Source: Rhizoctonia solani (taxonomy: Eukaryota; Basidiomycota; Agaricomycetes; Cantharellales; Ceratobasidiaceae). Taken from it: a DNA stretch of 64,000 nucleotides. The notes under the pieces were generated by a model. The model worked only from the letters and a program-made list of their open reading frames with translations. It ran no database searches and had not been told where the DNA came from. Where the stretch lies: contig NC_057372.1 of the NCBI RefSeq assembly GCF_016906535.1, positions 2,895,501 to 2,959,500 on the forward strand. The letters are read 5' to 3'. A program made the position numbers and the translations under genes. Below are positions 45,401-57,943 of the stretch, in pieces (positions within the stretch are counted from its first letter, which is position 1; every line of letters starts with the position of its first letter).

Positions 45401-47161
45401 TGTATGTTTTTCCTGAAGTCCCAGAAGTTATCTCGATCATCGTCGAAAGGCGTTTCTTGTGGTTGACTGATCGATTTTCGGGCTCAATGTACCGGACCAC
45501 CGTTGCCGCATATATGAAAAGGCACCCGGCTCGCGCAGTCAACAGCTTGATATCTTTAGGTTGAGCTTCAGCTTCTCTGAGCTCATGTTCCAGGTATGTA
45601 TATATGTCTGCCTCGACAAACGATTCCTCGACCTCGTGGAGATGTAGGATAGATCGGGATATTCGCTCGGAGGATTGTACCCAGTGTAGGATCCCCGGTT
45701 CCGGTCGACTGGACACGAAAAGTCTGACCGGAAGCGCTGCTGCGTGGTCAAAGAGGAGGTCGAACAGTAGTTGAGCACCTTGCCCATAAGCGCATTCATC
45801 GAGGGCGTCGATCACAACAATCACGTCTTCAGGTATCGCATCCTTTACTTTCGACAGCGGTCCAGCTATGAGTTTCTCGAACTGCATCGAGATTTCTCGC
45901 TTGGATACATCCGGGTTATTACTGAGTACTTCACATAGCTCCTTTTGGTACGGGTTCGAGAATCGTCCCAGCTGGTACGCAATCGTCGGCACCATCCTGT
46001 TCACGTCGCGGCAGTCTGGCGAGGAACGAGAGCAAAAGAAACAGGCGCCGAGTTGTTTTGACTTTTCGAGCTGTTCGCATAGGCTATATGTGATGGTTGT
46101 TTTGCCGGTGCCAGCCATGCCGTTCATCCAGTATACCTTGGGTGAGTCCGGGTTGCGGGTCCATTCCATTGCTTCGTTGAGAATCTTGACGCGAGTATCC
46201 GGAGTGCATCCACGTCGCTGCATTTCCGCTGTCAACGCGGCGTTGTACCAGGCTTCGTGGACCGGAGTCAGGTCCTTCAGACGAGTATCCTTTGTGAGTA
46301 GCTATAGGTATCAATATGCCTCCCGCTTTGTATGGCACATACCACCCATTGTTCATGAGTCAAGTCCCAAGTACTGAGCGATATATCGATCTGCATGCCT
46401 GTAAGCCTGGGTCCGGAAAAGACACGAAAGTCCCACCTGTAGCTGTCGGAACACATGCTCGATTCTTTGATAGCACCTAAGTATGTCCATCTCGTTGTCC
46501 GAAGCTCGTGTCACCTGGCCTAACCTTGGACGATCTTGCTGTTCCTTGATGTGAGCTGCCTGCTCGCCAATGGCCCTGCACCCCGTATTGATACGGTGCT
46601 CATGACCAGATGAACAATCATATAAACATACCGAGCGGCGTTCTCGATTGAATACGGCATCCACCGTGGCTTTGTTTGCGGGAGACGTTTCTGTAGGGCC
46701 TGGACTAGATCCACCAAATCCAAGGCCAGCTGGTCATAAGCGCCTTGATTTTGTTCCGCGACCTAAACAGAGCAGCTGCGTCATTTTTGTTTTCAGCGTA
46801 GCCCAGCCCGTGTGCTCACCCGTATTTCTGCTGTACAGGCAGACAGGACAGACACCACCTCCTTGAGAGGCGGGAACACTCTAATGGCGGCTTCCAGCGC
46901 TCTAAGTACCCTTCCCAGATCACTCCACCTATTGCCCTGTTCGGTCGCCGGCTTAGAGACTGCTTCTGGACCTGCTATGGATCGAACGAGGATTGGCATA
47001 GGAATCATAGGTGCCGGTTCTTGTGATCCATTCTCAGCAGGTGCTGGGTTGTGGGCGGGTTGGTTGGATGGCGAGATGGGACTAGAGGGTGGTTTTGGCG
47101 CTATCCAGTTGATACAGACTCGAAGCGGGTCGTCACAAGACGACCGATTTGCGCTGGACAT
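42452..47161 (-). CDS. NACHT-WD40 STAND protein, copy 1, with a 2-nt frameshift between WD repeats 2 and 3
   Basis: The start at 47161 gives MSSANRSSCDDPLRVC and a helical N-terminal region (SDLGRVLRALEAAIRVFPPL). The NACHT part has a P-loop WMNGMAGTGKTTITY, a Walker B-type VIVVIDALDECA and SSRPEP (sensor). Helical linkers follow (LLFWMEVLNLKNCIGHC), then WD40 repeats ending SVWDVSTGRRVLGPVK. In fungi such proteins act as NLR-like sensors that oligomerise after ligand binding to the propeller. The frame breaks at about 44263-44271: copy 2 reads GATATATATATCG-type sequence here, copy 1 is two bases shorter in the AT run, so the protein would stop at 44223. The downstream frame to 42452 keeps 12 full WD repeats and an intact C-terminal tail. 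Confidence 0.8.
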
Positions 47162-49262
47162 GGTGGGAAGAAGACGTAGGAACAGACTATTGATAATCCA
47201 AGGTTAGCATTGGTAAGTTGCACGCGTGTTGACCATGTGCGTAACACCAAGTCTGCTCACTATTTATCCCCTTGAGGTATATCTCTGGCCTTCCAGTGCG
47301 GCTGTTGGATTTGGATTGCGAATTGATTGGAGTTGGTGGTGGACTGGACTTCAAGGAATGGAATCAATCTGCAAACGCTATCTTCCCAATTACCAATAAC
47401 AGGTCGGATATTGAGTTTAATTTTATTGAGCACGTACTTCACGATCCCGACCATCTTCTCCGTTAGTCGCATATCATTTTTCGCATCGATAAAATCTTTG
47501 ACTGCTTTGACTAGTGAAGTACCTATGCCTCTATCACTCAAAGCAAGAGCCATCTTTTCGCAAGCCACAACCAAACCTGTTTCGCAATCTGCACACTGCT
47601 GGTAGACGATTTGTTTATCATTTACCAATACTTGCTTCATGCCGGTAATTAACTTTACTGTTTAGACACCTTTCTGACTGCTAGTAGTATCTCTTCCTGA
47701 TACAACCTCTACTATGGCTAACTCTCGTTGCTCCCAGTATTTCAAAATATTGTCAGGATAACAAGATGAAGAAATACGCTGATTCAAGGCTGGAAAGGTC
47801 TTTTGGTGGGCACATACTCATTTCTCACGTTCACAAGATGCTGACTGTGCCAAACTACCGTGCATGCCTGTCCATCTTCTTCGCCCAGTCTTCCCAAAGC
47901 AACAAGTCTCCCCCGATGCTACAGGAACAGACATATCCAATTTTCCGACGCTCTGGGGACATGTACTAAATCTACAACTTCAAGTGTGCGGACATGTGTG
48001 TTGACACTAAGCGTGCGTCCCATTTTGCTTGCTTATTTGATTGGTCAGAATCCTATTTCGAACTCCTAATGCAGAGTTGCAATCATCCAGGCGGTGTTGT
48101 CAGTATATTGGCAACACAATTATGAGGGAACATGCGCGGATCGCTCAAAGGTGAGTGACCTACATGTACTGGAGGCACCTGTACCTCTGACACACTCAAA
48201 CAAAACACACAGTGTCTTCCTTATTTATGATTCAAGGGCGGCAGTTGTTGGTTAATGTATTTAAGTGCGTAAATATTCGGCTTCTCTGATGGGGTTCCAA
48301 AGCATAGACTTGACTATAGGCCATCAAAGCATCAATACAACTCACCACATCCAATATCGGCAAGTACCTCCATGCACTTTGAATGCCCATACAGGTTGCG
48401 GCATAGTTATATTGAGTATTTATACGTTTATATGCACTTTGCGTAACGACTCTGACCTCGCATGGAGGACAGCCGTCTGCAACAGGTGGACAGTGTTGAA
48501 CACACTCGACGTCTTGTGTGCTTTGGATGGTTGTTTAATGCAACGGTAAACAAGGCAGGTTTGCACAGCTAGCTTGATGCAAGTCATGCGGATGACTGAT
48601 ACCTTAAAAGAAAATGCGTACATGGACTCTTCGTTGGATATTGGTCTCAAAATAGCACACCGGATCTTAGACACTTTATGACACGCGGTGATGGTGGGGT
48701 CCTAGATTTGTTAGTCTATCCGACTCCCATACTAACGCATTACATTCTGTCTGGTTGCGCAACAGTGTTCTACAGTTCTTAACTCCCAAACAGTGGTGAC
48801 ATTTAGTTATGTGTGTACTTGTAACTATCTTGAGCATGGATAGACCTGAATATCATCTGAACTCCGTATTGTGGCGTCGTGATGACTTGTTTGATGAGTC
48901 GGACTCTGGTTATAATAGTCAATAGATGGAGGGCACACATCCGATTATACACGAACACATAAGTTAGCACAATGTTTCAACTTCCACGACTACACATCCT
49001 CATACAATCTCAGTGCGAGATTCTAGTTGCTTAATCAGGGGGGGGGGCAATTTCAAGCATAAATTTGGGGATGGAGATGTGATATTCCCTTAAAGGTTGC
49101 GCTGAAGGACAGTCAACTACAATCTAATTGTATTAAATATCCCACAACTTAGATACAGTAGTCACAGTACAAATATGCCAGACACTATTGTGAATCATTT
49201 GCACAACATTGATATACTTGCAATTAAATACCGGAGTCACAGAGTTACATATCTTGTATACC
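47162..49262. other. Region between the two NACHT-WD40 genes
   Basis: 2.1 kb with one short frame (listed separately), AT-rich stretches and a run of ten G at 49038-49047. No transposon ends or repeats between the copies were recognised. The first 100 bp should hold the copy-1 promoter and the last part the copy-2 3' UTR. Confidence 0.5.
47260..47640 (-). CDS. Possible 126-aa hypothetical protein upstream of NLR copy 1
   Basis: An intronless 126-codon frame on the same strand as the NACHT-WD40 genes, ending about 100 bp upstream of the copy-1 start. It has a mixed charged/hydrophobic composition, with helices likely around VACEKMALALSDRG and LVKAVKDFIDAKNDMRLTEK, and no signal peptide. I recognise no family. 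The helical pattern recalls the N-terminal regions of fungal STAND proteins, so it could be a remnant or a separately expressed helper. It could also be chance; there is no homologous partner before copy 2 that I can see. Confidence 0.3.
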   Translation of the reverse strand: MKQVLVNDKQIVYQQCADCETGLVVACEKMALALSDRGIGTSLVKAVKDFIDAKNDMRLTEKMVGIVKYVLNKIKLNIRPVIGNWEDSVCRLIPFLEVQSTTNSNQFAIQIQQPHWKARDIPQGDK

Positions 49263-52200
49263 CTACTCAATCGATGCATTATAGCAGCTCTCCCAGCCAT
49301 TGCCATATATCGCATTACCAAGGTCGGCTAGTAAGGGTCCGCGGATATCAATGATTCTTGAGCACGGGGGGACAGTAAGACGGGACGCCAAGTCCGGTGG
49401 CAGCCAGAGTACAACCCCCAACTCTGCTTCTATCACCCATCCATCTTCCTTCACCACCCAGTTGCTTGCCGCTTCGTTCTTCATCTTGATGGCAGTCTCG
49501 ATGTTCCACACACGTACTGTGCCATCGTGAGAGCCCGAGATGATATGCTTGCCGTTGCGCGAGAACGCCACTGAATTGACTGCGTGGGTATGTCCTTGGA
49601 GTAGAGGCGCCAGTAGTATTCCCGTCTGTACATCCCACAGTCCTATTGTACGATCGAATGACCCAGATGCAGCCATTGTGCCATCGGGAGAGATGGCAAC
49701 ATCCGATACATTATTACTGTGCCCTTTCCATGGGTCGGAGGCTACAACACCAGTGTTCGCATCCAACAGCAGGAGCGTTCCGTCATCCAAGCAAGACACT
49801 ACCTTCTGACCGTCTGGTAAGAACCTGACACCAGCAACCATTCCAGCATGCTGTTTGCTCGCCCATACGATGGTACCATCCGCAACGTTCCACGCGCATA
49901 CATTCCTGTCACTGGACCCAGAAATAACGTGCAAGCCGTCGGGTGAGAAGTCCACCGATTGAACCCAGGATTTATGCTGATCAAGTGGCTTTCCGACTGG
50001 CCTCCTGCTCTGCAAGTTCCATAGCCTGACGGAGTAGTCTGCTGATCCAGATGCAATCAGCCGACTGTCGGGTGAGACTGCAACTGCGAGAATCATGTCA
50101 GTGTGGCCGGTGAGGGGCTCGTTGGCTGTCAACCCAGTCTGTGCATCCCAGGTGCGAATTGTGCGGTCTTCGGAGCATGATACGATACAGGTGCCGTCAG
50201 GAGTGTATATCACTGACTGGACCCAGTGATCGTGGTCCTTAAGCGGTCCAAGAACAAGCTTGCCAGTCTGCAGTTCCCACACACATATAGTGCCATCGCT
50301 AGATCCCGACACGACTCGGCTACCATCAGGAGACACTGCAACCGACAGGATATACCCAGCGTGACCTTCGGAAGTCTTGTTGGCCTCTGTGGCGCCATGG
50401 CTGGCATCCCACACGCATATGGTCTGGTCTCCTGAGCCAGATAGGATCTGTGTGTCGTCGATCGAGAACATCACCGAGTACACATTGCCGCCATGTCCAG
50501 TGAATGGACCGGCGATCAGGTCGCCAGTCTCGGCGCTCCATACTCGTATCGTACGATCGAATGCACCGGACACGATGCGTTTGCCGTCGGATGAGTATGC
50601 GACACATGCAACTCGGTCAGTATGTCCTATCAGTGGCCCAACAACTGTCTCCATGCGCTCCGCGTTCCATATGCGAACTGTGCAGTCGCGAGAGCTTGAC
50701 GCGACGTACATATCGTCCGGTGAAAGGGCAATGCAGTCGACCCAGTCGGTATGTCCCTCGAGTGGCTTGCCGACGACAGTGCCGGCACGCCAGTCCCAGA
50801 TGCGTATGGTGCGGTCGTCAGAGCACGAGAACAGACGATCACCGTTCGAGGAAAACAGCACGCACATAACAGCTTCTAGATGGCCTGTGAGCTCTGAGCC
50901 GACCTGAGCGCCCGTAATGGTGTTCCAGATACGGATGGTATGGTCTTCAGAAGCTGATGCAAGAAATAAACCATCTGGCGAGAATGAGAGGAAACAAATT
51001 GTTTTGGTATGCCCTTCGAGAGGACCAACGAGTGTGTTGCCAGTATATGCGTTCGATATATATATCGTGTAGTCAGCGGAGCCGGAGGCGATCGTTGTGT
51101 CGTCTGGAGAAAACTTGACTTCCCAAACATTGCCCTCGTGCTTTTTCACTGGTCCAAGAATGCGTCTGCCTGTACTCACATCCCACACACTGATCGTTCC
51201 ATCGTCGCCCCCAGATACCATACGCTTGCCATCCTGTGACAGGGCTAGCTTGTTCACACTCGACCCTGTGGCCCAGGTTGCAAGGGCTGCAGACCTTCTG
51301 CCTTCGAACACAGAGCCTTCCAATCTCACCAGACCCTTGGTGCGTGGCCAGTACACCTGTCGCACTCGGTTTTCAGTCGAAGCCAACGGCAGGGCGGATA
51401 TGTAGATGTGAGGGGTGCTGTTTGATATGGGGCTGGCTGCATATGTGGTGGCGAAGTTGCGAGAATCCTGTATCATAGCTCGAAGCTCAGTGAAAATATC
51501 ACCAGCCTGGGAGGAAGAGGCTTAAGCATGGTAAAGCATGTAAGGAACATCTGAACATACCGACATGTATTTGAAAGCCTTGAGCAACGCGTCGGAGCAA
51601 TGTCCAATGCAATTCTTCAGGTTCATCACCTCCATCCAGAACAGCAGCCTATGATAGAGAAACTCCCGTAACATGTGTACTATTTCCTTTGAGAAAATCG
51701 AACCCTGTAAATGACTGCTCCAATATCGACATGCATAGAAAACCGCAGTGGAAATTGCACGGTCCGCCCTTACTTGAAGGTCAGGCACATCCTTGTCGAA
51801 TCGCGAAGATGTCTCCAGCTTGCAGATGTTGAACCTTAGCGAGCTCCGCATAACGGTGAAGCATCGAGACACCATGCGCGCGTTTTGTTCCTTTATATCA
51901 CAATAGAATTGACCAGACCGCTCAAAGGCCAGCATAAAGTCCGGAAACGACGCGTGAAGCGTAGAAACAATTCCGGAATCGGCTGAGATTCTCAGAACTG
52001 AACTGAGCGGTAGAAGTACTCGTCGCACGGATTGTTCACTTTCGAGGCCCATGAGTTCGGCGAGAGAATGGAGACTCAATTGTTCTTCGGCTCCGATTAC
52101 TGTCTGCAATATAGTTTTCCTCATCCTTTCGTCTTCTGTTTTGACATCCCGTAGAGCCTGGAGCAATATCATCGAGTAGACCTTATCAAGCTCCCGGTAT

Positions 52201-53932
52201 GTTTCTCCCTCTGCTTTGAACTGCGAATCGAGCATCGCTGCAAGGCGCTTCTCGTGGTCCGCTGAAACGTCGCGTGGCTCAATATATCGAACAACTGTCG
52301 CTGCAAAAATAAACAGACACCCTGCTCGAGTTGCTAACTGCCTAATGTCTTCCGGCTTGGCGCTAATCGATCTGAGCTCGTCTTCCAGGTATACCCGGAT
52401 ATCCTCCTGCACAAGCGATTCTTCGACGTCGTGCAAATACAAAACAAAATGGTACATGTTCTGCGGGCCAAGTACCTTCCCAGATATCCCAGGCTCAGGC
52501 CGGCTGGTGACGAAGAACTTGACGGGAATGCTAGCTGCGTGCCTAAACAAAAGCTCAAGTACGAGTTGAGTGCCCTGTACGTTGGAACATTCGTCCAGTG
52601 CATCGGTCACAACAATCACATCCGTGGGTATCGCATGTTTGACCTTCAACAACGGTCCTACTATAAGCTTTTCGAATTGAACCGAAATTTCTCGCCTTGC
52701 GACGTCGGGGTTATTACTCAGGACCTTGCAAAGCTCGTTCTGGTACGGATTCGAGAATCGGGCCAGCTGGTATGCGATCGTTGGTACGATTCGGACCACG
52801 TTTCGACAGTTGGGGGAGGCGCGGGAGCAGAAGAAGGACGCGCCAAGTTGTCCCGACTTCTCGAGCTGTTCGCAGAGAGTATATGCGATGGTCGTCTTGC
52901 CGGTTCCGGCCATGCCGTTCATCCAGTATATCTTCTTTGCGTCCGGACCTTTCGTCCATTTCATGGCGTCTTCTAAGATCTTGACACGCGTGTTCGGGGT
53001 GCAGCCGCGTCTATACATTTCGTTCGATAAGCCTGCATTGTGCCTGGCATCGTGGACCGTATCAAGCTCCTTGAGACGCATTTCCTGCTCATAACATTCA
53101 GTAGATACCAAGCTTATTATACACAACACATACCACCAGTTGATGATGAGTTAGATCCCAGACACTAAGAGATATATCAATCTGCAGGATCACTTGAGAT
53201 TTAGCGTACAGTGAGGCTCATCGACGACTTACCTGTAGCTGCCTAAATATACGCTCTATCCTTCGGTAGCATCCTACAACGCTTATTTCATCATCCGAGG
53301 CCCGAACAAATTTATCCAATCCAGATCGGTCTTGCTGTTTCTTGATGAAATCCGTTTGTTCTGAGATAGCACTGGGGGTACCAGTCAGACCCCGATATAT
53401 GGATGCTGAGACAAGCGCCAGGTTCACGTACCGAGAAATGTTCTGGATAGAGTATGGCATTCTCGCGGGTTCAGATCCTGGGAGATGAGTTTGTAGGGTC
53501 TGCACCAGACTCGCTAAATCAGCGGCCAGTCGATCGTAGTTTTCTCGATTCCGCTCTGAAATCTTTACAATGTATGTATATTAAGTCATCATTCTAGATA
53601 GTCATAATTAGGGTCCTTACATTTAAGTGCACCGTGCATGCAAGTAACCCAGATACTGCCTCCTTGAGAGGAGGGAAAATGCCAACACCAGCCTCTAGCG
53701 TTTTAAGCGCCGTTACAAAGGTTTGCCATGCTGGGCTCTGCGAGGTGGTCGACTTGGATGCTGGTCGAAGTTTCGGCGTAGTGTGGGCGAGATTGACCAT
53801 CGGGACGATGGCCTGTGGTTCTCGGCCGACGGGTACGGGGTCATCGGCAGGCAAGTCCGATGGTGACTCTGGCCTTTTGTTTTTGAAGAATTGTAATGGG
53901 TCACAACAAGGCGGTTGGCCCGAACCGGCCAT
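49263..53932 (-). CDS. NACHT-WD40 STAND protein, copy 2, intact
   Basis: The start at 53932 gives MAGSGQPPCCDPLQFF, then KTLEAGVGIFPPLKEAVSGL and a helical stretch with ARMPYSIQNISR, DRSGLDKFVRASDDEISVV and YRRIERIFRQLQ. The NACHT domain has WMNGMAGTGKTTIAYTLCEQ, FFCSRASPNCRNV, IVVTDALDECS (Walker B-like) and VTSRPEP. After a helical stretch (FWMEVMNLKNCIGHCSDALL) and the ELRAMIQDSRNFATTYAASP linker come 14 WD40 repeats, enough for two seven-bladed propellers, then a C-terminal tail. The NACHT powers ATP-driven oligomerisation; the propellers are likely sensors. No known effector domain is recognisable at the N-terminus. It ends with TAG-side frame end at 49263 and lies about 2.1 kb from copy 1. 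Confidence 0.87.
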
Positions 53933-55361
53933 TTTGCGTGGAGGGTGTTATGGAAGATCGATATTAGATTTTTGGGGATTTAAATTTCAAGTCCTAAAGG
54001 GTTTTCTGGTATAATATATTTATACAGCTTGCTTACTCTGCTGGGGATTCCCCTCTTACAGTAGATGAAACGAATCGGTGTGATCTTGTATGCTGAGCAA
54101 TATGGGTACCAATATTGTTGCCTGTGGTGGAATGAGAAGAGGTCAAGACTATTGATGGATTCCAAGCGCCGACTCTGAGCTGGATTGGAAATCAGGGTTG
54201 GCAAATGTGTTGCTCCTCAATGCTGCTATTGGATCCAAAAGGCGATACTAAAACGACAAAAGTAAGATTTACTCCTATCTTAGCCTTCAGTTATAGCATA
54301 TATTCACATCTGAGCTGAATTTCTAAGGAGAAGAGTTTTTGCCGTTTGCCATTTACCCGACATTAAGTTAAGTAGTAAACAAGATTACCATTACGACATT
54401 AATTACGGTCAACTGCCACCTTTCTCAAGCGTGATGGCTGCCATCATGTGGTCTCAGCCTCAAAAGGCATTTACCCCGATGCAACTTCAACATCTCGCTC
54501 ATAAATGAATTCGAAGCCCATGTATTCGCTTTGAGATGTAACGTTACGTTAACCGCCGTCAATACATTGACTTGTCCTTTCTATTCCGATTGATGCTGCT
54601 GCGTTCTGGCCTGCCATTCATCGCAGGAAGGCTGAGCACGTTGTCAAGCTGCCATTGGGAACCTGATACAAGAATGCCAAGGACTCGCCGTAAGTATTGC
54701 GCTGACCCACTCATCGAGTCCCCTGACCCATTGCCATGTCAAAACACGCGCACACCATGCGCCGCCAAAGAGCTAAAATAGCCGCACGCGTCGCGGATAA
54801 TTCCACTTTCGGACGCCCCAGGACGATCGAGGACAAATTGAGAAATCGAGCCATGGGGGAATAAAATTTAAACCGTGATGTATTCAATGTTGATGTAAGA
54901 AGACATGATGCGTGCAGGTCGATGACGATAGCCGAGCCTACCGGCATGATGCCCAGAACGGGAACCGGGCAGGGATCGATTTGGGATATGAGTGCTGGGT
55001 TGGGTGTGGGAGCGAGGAACGGGGTCGGGGTCGGAGTGGGGTTGGCGGGCGTCGGTCCGGGGCTGTTGTCACGAGAAGGCTTCACTTAATGAGGATCAGG
55101 AACCGTGGTCGGGTGTTGGGGCTTGGGCATAGTTCAACGTTCAGGCGCAATTGTCGGCGAAGTAAACCAAAAGACAACGAAGAGTATGACAAACACAAGA
55201 AGAACCGCTAAAATATGCGAATAGAGCGAATAGAGGGAGGTGAATGCCGGACTCGAAGGGGCCCCTGAAACACTTGGCGGACTTGGCACGGCGCTTACAT
55301 GGATCTCCTTAAAACCGTGAGGACGCGCCTTGAATTGGCATTCCCTCCTCCTCCCTGCTTC
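53933..55361. other. Intergenic region upstream of NLR copy 2 and of the GH5 gene
   Basis: 1.4 kb between two divergent genes. A minus-strand frame at 55134-55469 ends in a hydrophobic stretch like a membrane tail, and a Pro/Thr-rich frame lies at 54711-55085, but neither has a domain or a clear splice partner. A tandem of Gly/Val-coding GGGGTCGGGG-type bases lies near 55010-55040. Upstream exons of the GH5 gene are possible. Confidence 0.45.
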
Positions 55362-57943
55362 ATGTCGGACCAAAACGACAACCTCGTCCCTCCCAAGGCC
55401 ATTGGCCTCCAAGGCAATAGGGACTCGGTGGCCACGTCTGCCAGTGCTGATCCGTCGTTCAAGGCTCACGAATCCGGATCTGCTGTTGCGCTCCCAGTCA
55501 ACGAACTTCCGCGAGGCGAATCGGAAAAGCCCAAGCGTGGAAAGCGCCCCTTGGTGCTGGCTGCGGTTGGACTCGCTGCGTTGGCGGTGATTGTTGTGGC
55601 TGTGATTGTGCCCGTGTACTACAAGGTCATCAAGCCCAAAAACAATTCCGCAGAGAGCTCAAATGGCGGCGGAAACAGTGGTGGGAACCCCTCAGGGAAC
55701 AATCCTAGCGGTGGAGACCCCACCAACAATGCTGCCACCTGGGGTACGTACGAATAAGACATTATATGACTGTATGCTCATCCAGATCGTAGGCGGCGAC
55801 GGATCGACCATTACAAAGGAGGACGGATCCACCTTTACGTACAACAACAAGTTCGGCGGTTTCTGGGTATACGATCCTACCAACCCATTCAACAACTCGG
55901 CCCGTGCTCAGAGTTGGTCCCCTCCCCTTTCTGAGGAGTGGAAGTATGGCGAAGATCATATGCGGGGGTGGGTGTCTCACGATCGGCGTTTATTGAACTT
56001 TATATATTTATTCTATCCTCGGCAGGGTCAACCTCGGCGGATGGCTTGTACTCGAGCCTTTCATCTCTCCAGCCCTCTACGAGCCTTACCAACCCAGTGC
56101 TCCTGGCTATGGCGGAATTCACGCGATCGACGAATGGACCTTGTGCCAGGCTATCGCTGCCAACTCCTCGTCTGGCGGTGTTGCCAAGGTCATCGAGGAG
56201 CACTATGCCACTTTCATCACCGAGGAAGACTTTGCAAAGATCGCAGCGGCCGGCTTGAACTGGGTTCGTATCCCCATCCCCTACTGGGCCGTCGAAAAGT
56301 TCCCCGAGGAGCCCTTTTTGGAACGCGTAGCCTGGAAGTGAGTAGGCGACGCAAGCGAGGTCGATCGCGTGGTGTGCTTACGTTACGCGGTCTAGGTACT
56401 TCCTCAAGGCCATCGAATGGTCACGCAAGTACGGTCTTCGTATCAACCTCGATTTGCACACGATTCCTGGCTCGCAGAATGGCTTCAACCACTCTGGAAA
56501 GCGTGGTCAGGTCAATTGGTGCGTGTCTCAGTTTAGCCCCTTTTCGATAGGTTCTGACCAATCAACAGGATGCACGGTGTTATGGGTGTCGCCAACGCTC
56601 AACGCTCGCTCAACATTATTCGCAGCATCACCGAGTTCATCTCTCAAGACCAGTACAAAAATATCGTTCCCTTCTTTGGTGTCGTTAACGAGGCTCAGAC
56701 CAGCAGAATTGGCATTGATACGATCACCAGTTTGTGAGTATTGACGATCATGACGTAGTTTATTTGCCCAATTAACGACCCTGGCACAGCTACATTGAAA
56801 TGCACGATATGATGCGTAACATTACTGGCCTTGGCAAGGGTCCCTTTATCTCTGTTCACGACGGCTTCCAGCCTCTTGAGCGATGGGTCGACTTTATGCC
56901 GGGCTCTGACCGTGTCGCGCTCGGTAAGTAGCCGGACTCGTCGTCGATTGGATCCCCTGGCTCACCTCCTGTGTCAGATTCTCACCCGTACTTTGCGTTT
57001 TCCGAGACCCTCGACTCGTCGCCGCTCGCTCAACAGGTTACCCGCCCGTGCAGCCGCTGGGGTGCTCGTTTCAACGGTACGATGGACACCTATGGCTTCG
57101 CCGCTGCTGGTGAATGGAGTTTGGCCTTTAACGATTGCGGGTGCGTTGTCATTCTCATGACCTTCTACTCGCTCTAATTTGTCGATTTTTTTAGTCTCTA
57201 CCTGAACGGCGCTAGCAGCGGCTATCGTTATGACGGTACCTTGCCCTCGTACACGGGCCCTGCTATCGGTAGCTGTGACCCGTGGTTGGATGCCAGCAAC
57301 TGGGACGACACTGTCAAGGAGAACTTGAAGCAGTTTGCTCTTGCCCATATGGATGCTTTCCAGGTTTGTGGCCCCGTGCATACACTTTCCTCGCCCATCT
57401 AACCCATGGCTGTTTTCTTAGAACTACTTCTTCTGGACCTGGAAGATTGGTGCTTCTCTGGCGACTGGCAAGGTCAACTCTCCGCTCTGGTCCTACTCTC
57501 ACGGTCTCGAAAACGGATACATGCCCACCGACCCCCGCGAAGCTGCTGGTGTATGCCGCAACTCGAACCCACGCGCCGGACCACTCAAGCCTTCGCAAAC
57601 ATCCTACGTCTCGCAGACCATCGCCGCCGCCGTCCGCTCGGCGCACCCCTTCCCGCCCGTGAGCCTCGCGGACCAAGCCAACGCGGCTGCTCTCCCCACG
57701 TACACCGCGACTGGCACACCCGTCACGATGCCCGCCCCCACGTTTGCTTCTGCGACTGCCTCGGTCGGTAGCGGTTGGGTTGGGGGAAGCGGTGGGTGGG
57801 AGGGCGATTATGTTCCCGTTCAGGGATGCACGTATCCTGACCCATGGGACGCCGAGACTGCATCGATTCCGGGCGCGTGCACGGGAAGCAGGCGACGATT
57901 GGTTCGTGAGCCGCGGATGACGCCTCCCCCCGTAGCCAAGTAG
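55362..57943 (+). CDS. GH5 subfamily 9 exo-beta-1,3-glucanase, type II membrane protein
   Basis: The start at 55362 gives [20 protein letters not shown], then a basic stretch and a single membrane segment ([20 protein letters not shown]), so a type II anchor. A Gly/Asn/Ser-rich linker follows. The catalytic domain starts [15 protein letters not shown] and has [50 protein letters not shown] (acid/base Glu), [10 protein letters not shown] and [15 protein letters not shown] (nucleophile Glu). It closes with [10 protein letters not shown] and [15 protein letters not shown]. This is the EXG3/EXGD type, releasing glucose from the non-reducing end of beta-1,3-glucan at the wall face of the membrane. 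All introns I checked join in phase. The end is TAG at 57943. Confidence 0.87.

Noticed and set aside
49038..49047. Run of ten G between the NLR copies
   Set aside because: A homopolymer alone; no sign of a quadruplex-forming series or a gene boundary.
54711..55085. Pro/Thr-rich minus-strand frame
   Set aside because: Low-complexity translation of a GC-rich simple-sequence stretch, no domain.
55134..55469. Minus-strand frame with a hydrophobic C-terminus resembling a membrane tail
   Set aside because: It overlaps the start of the well-supported GH5 gene and lacks an upstream domain; I could not find a partner exon. It is noted, not excluded.
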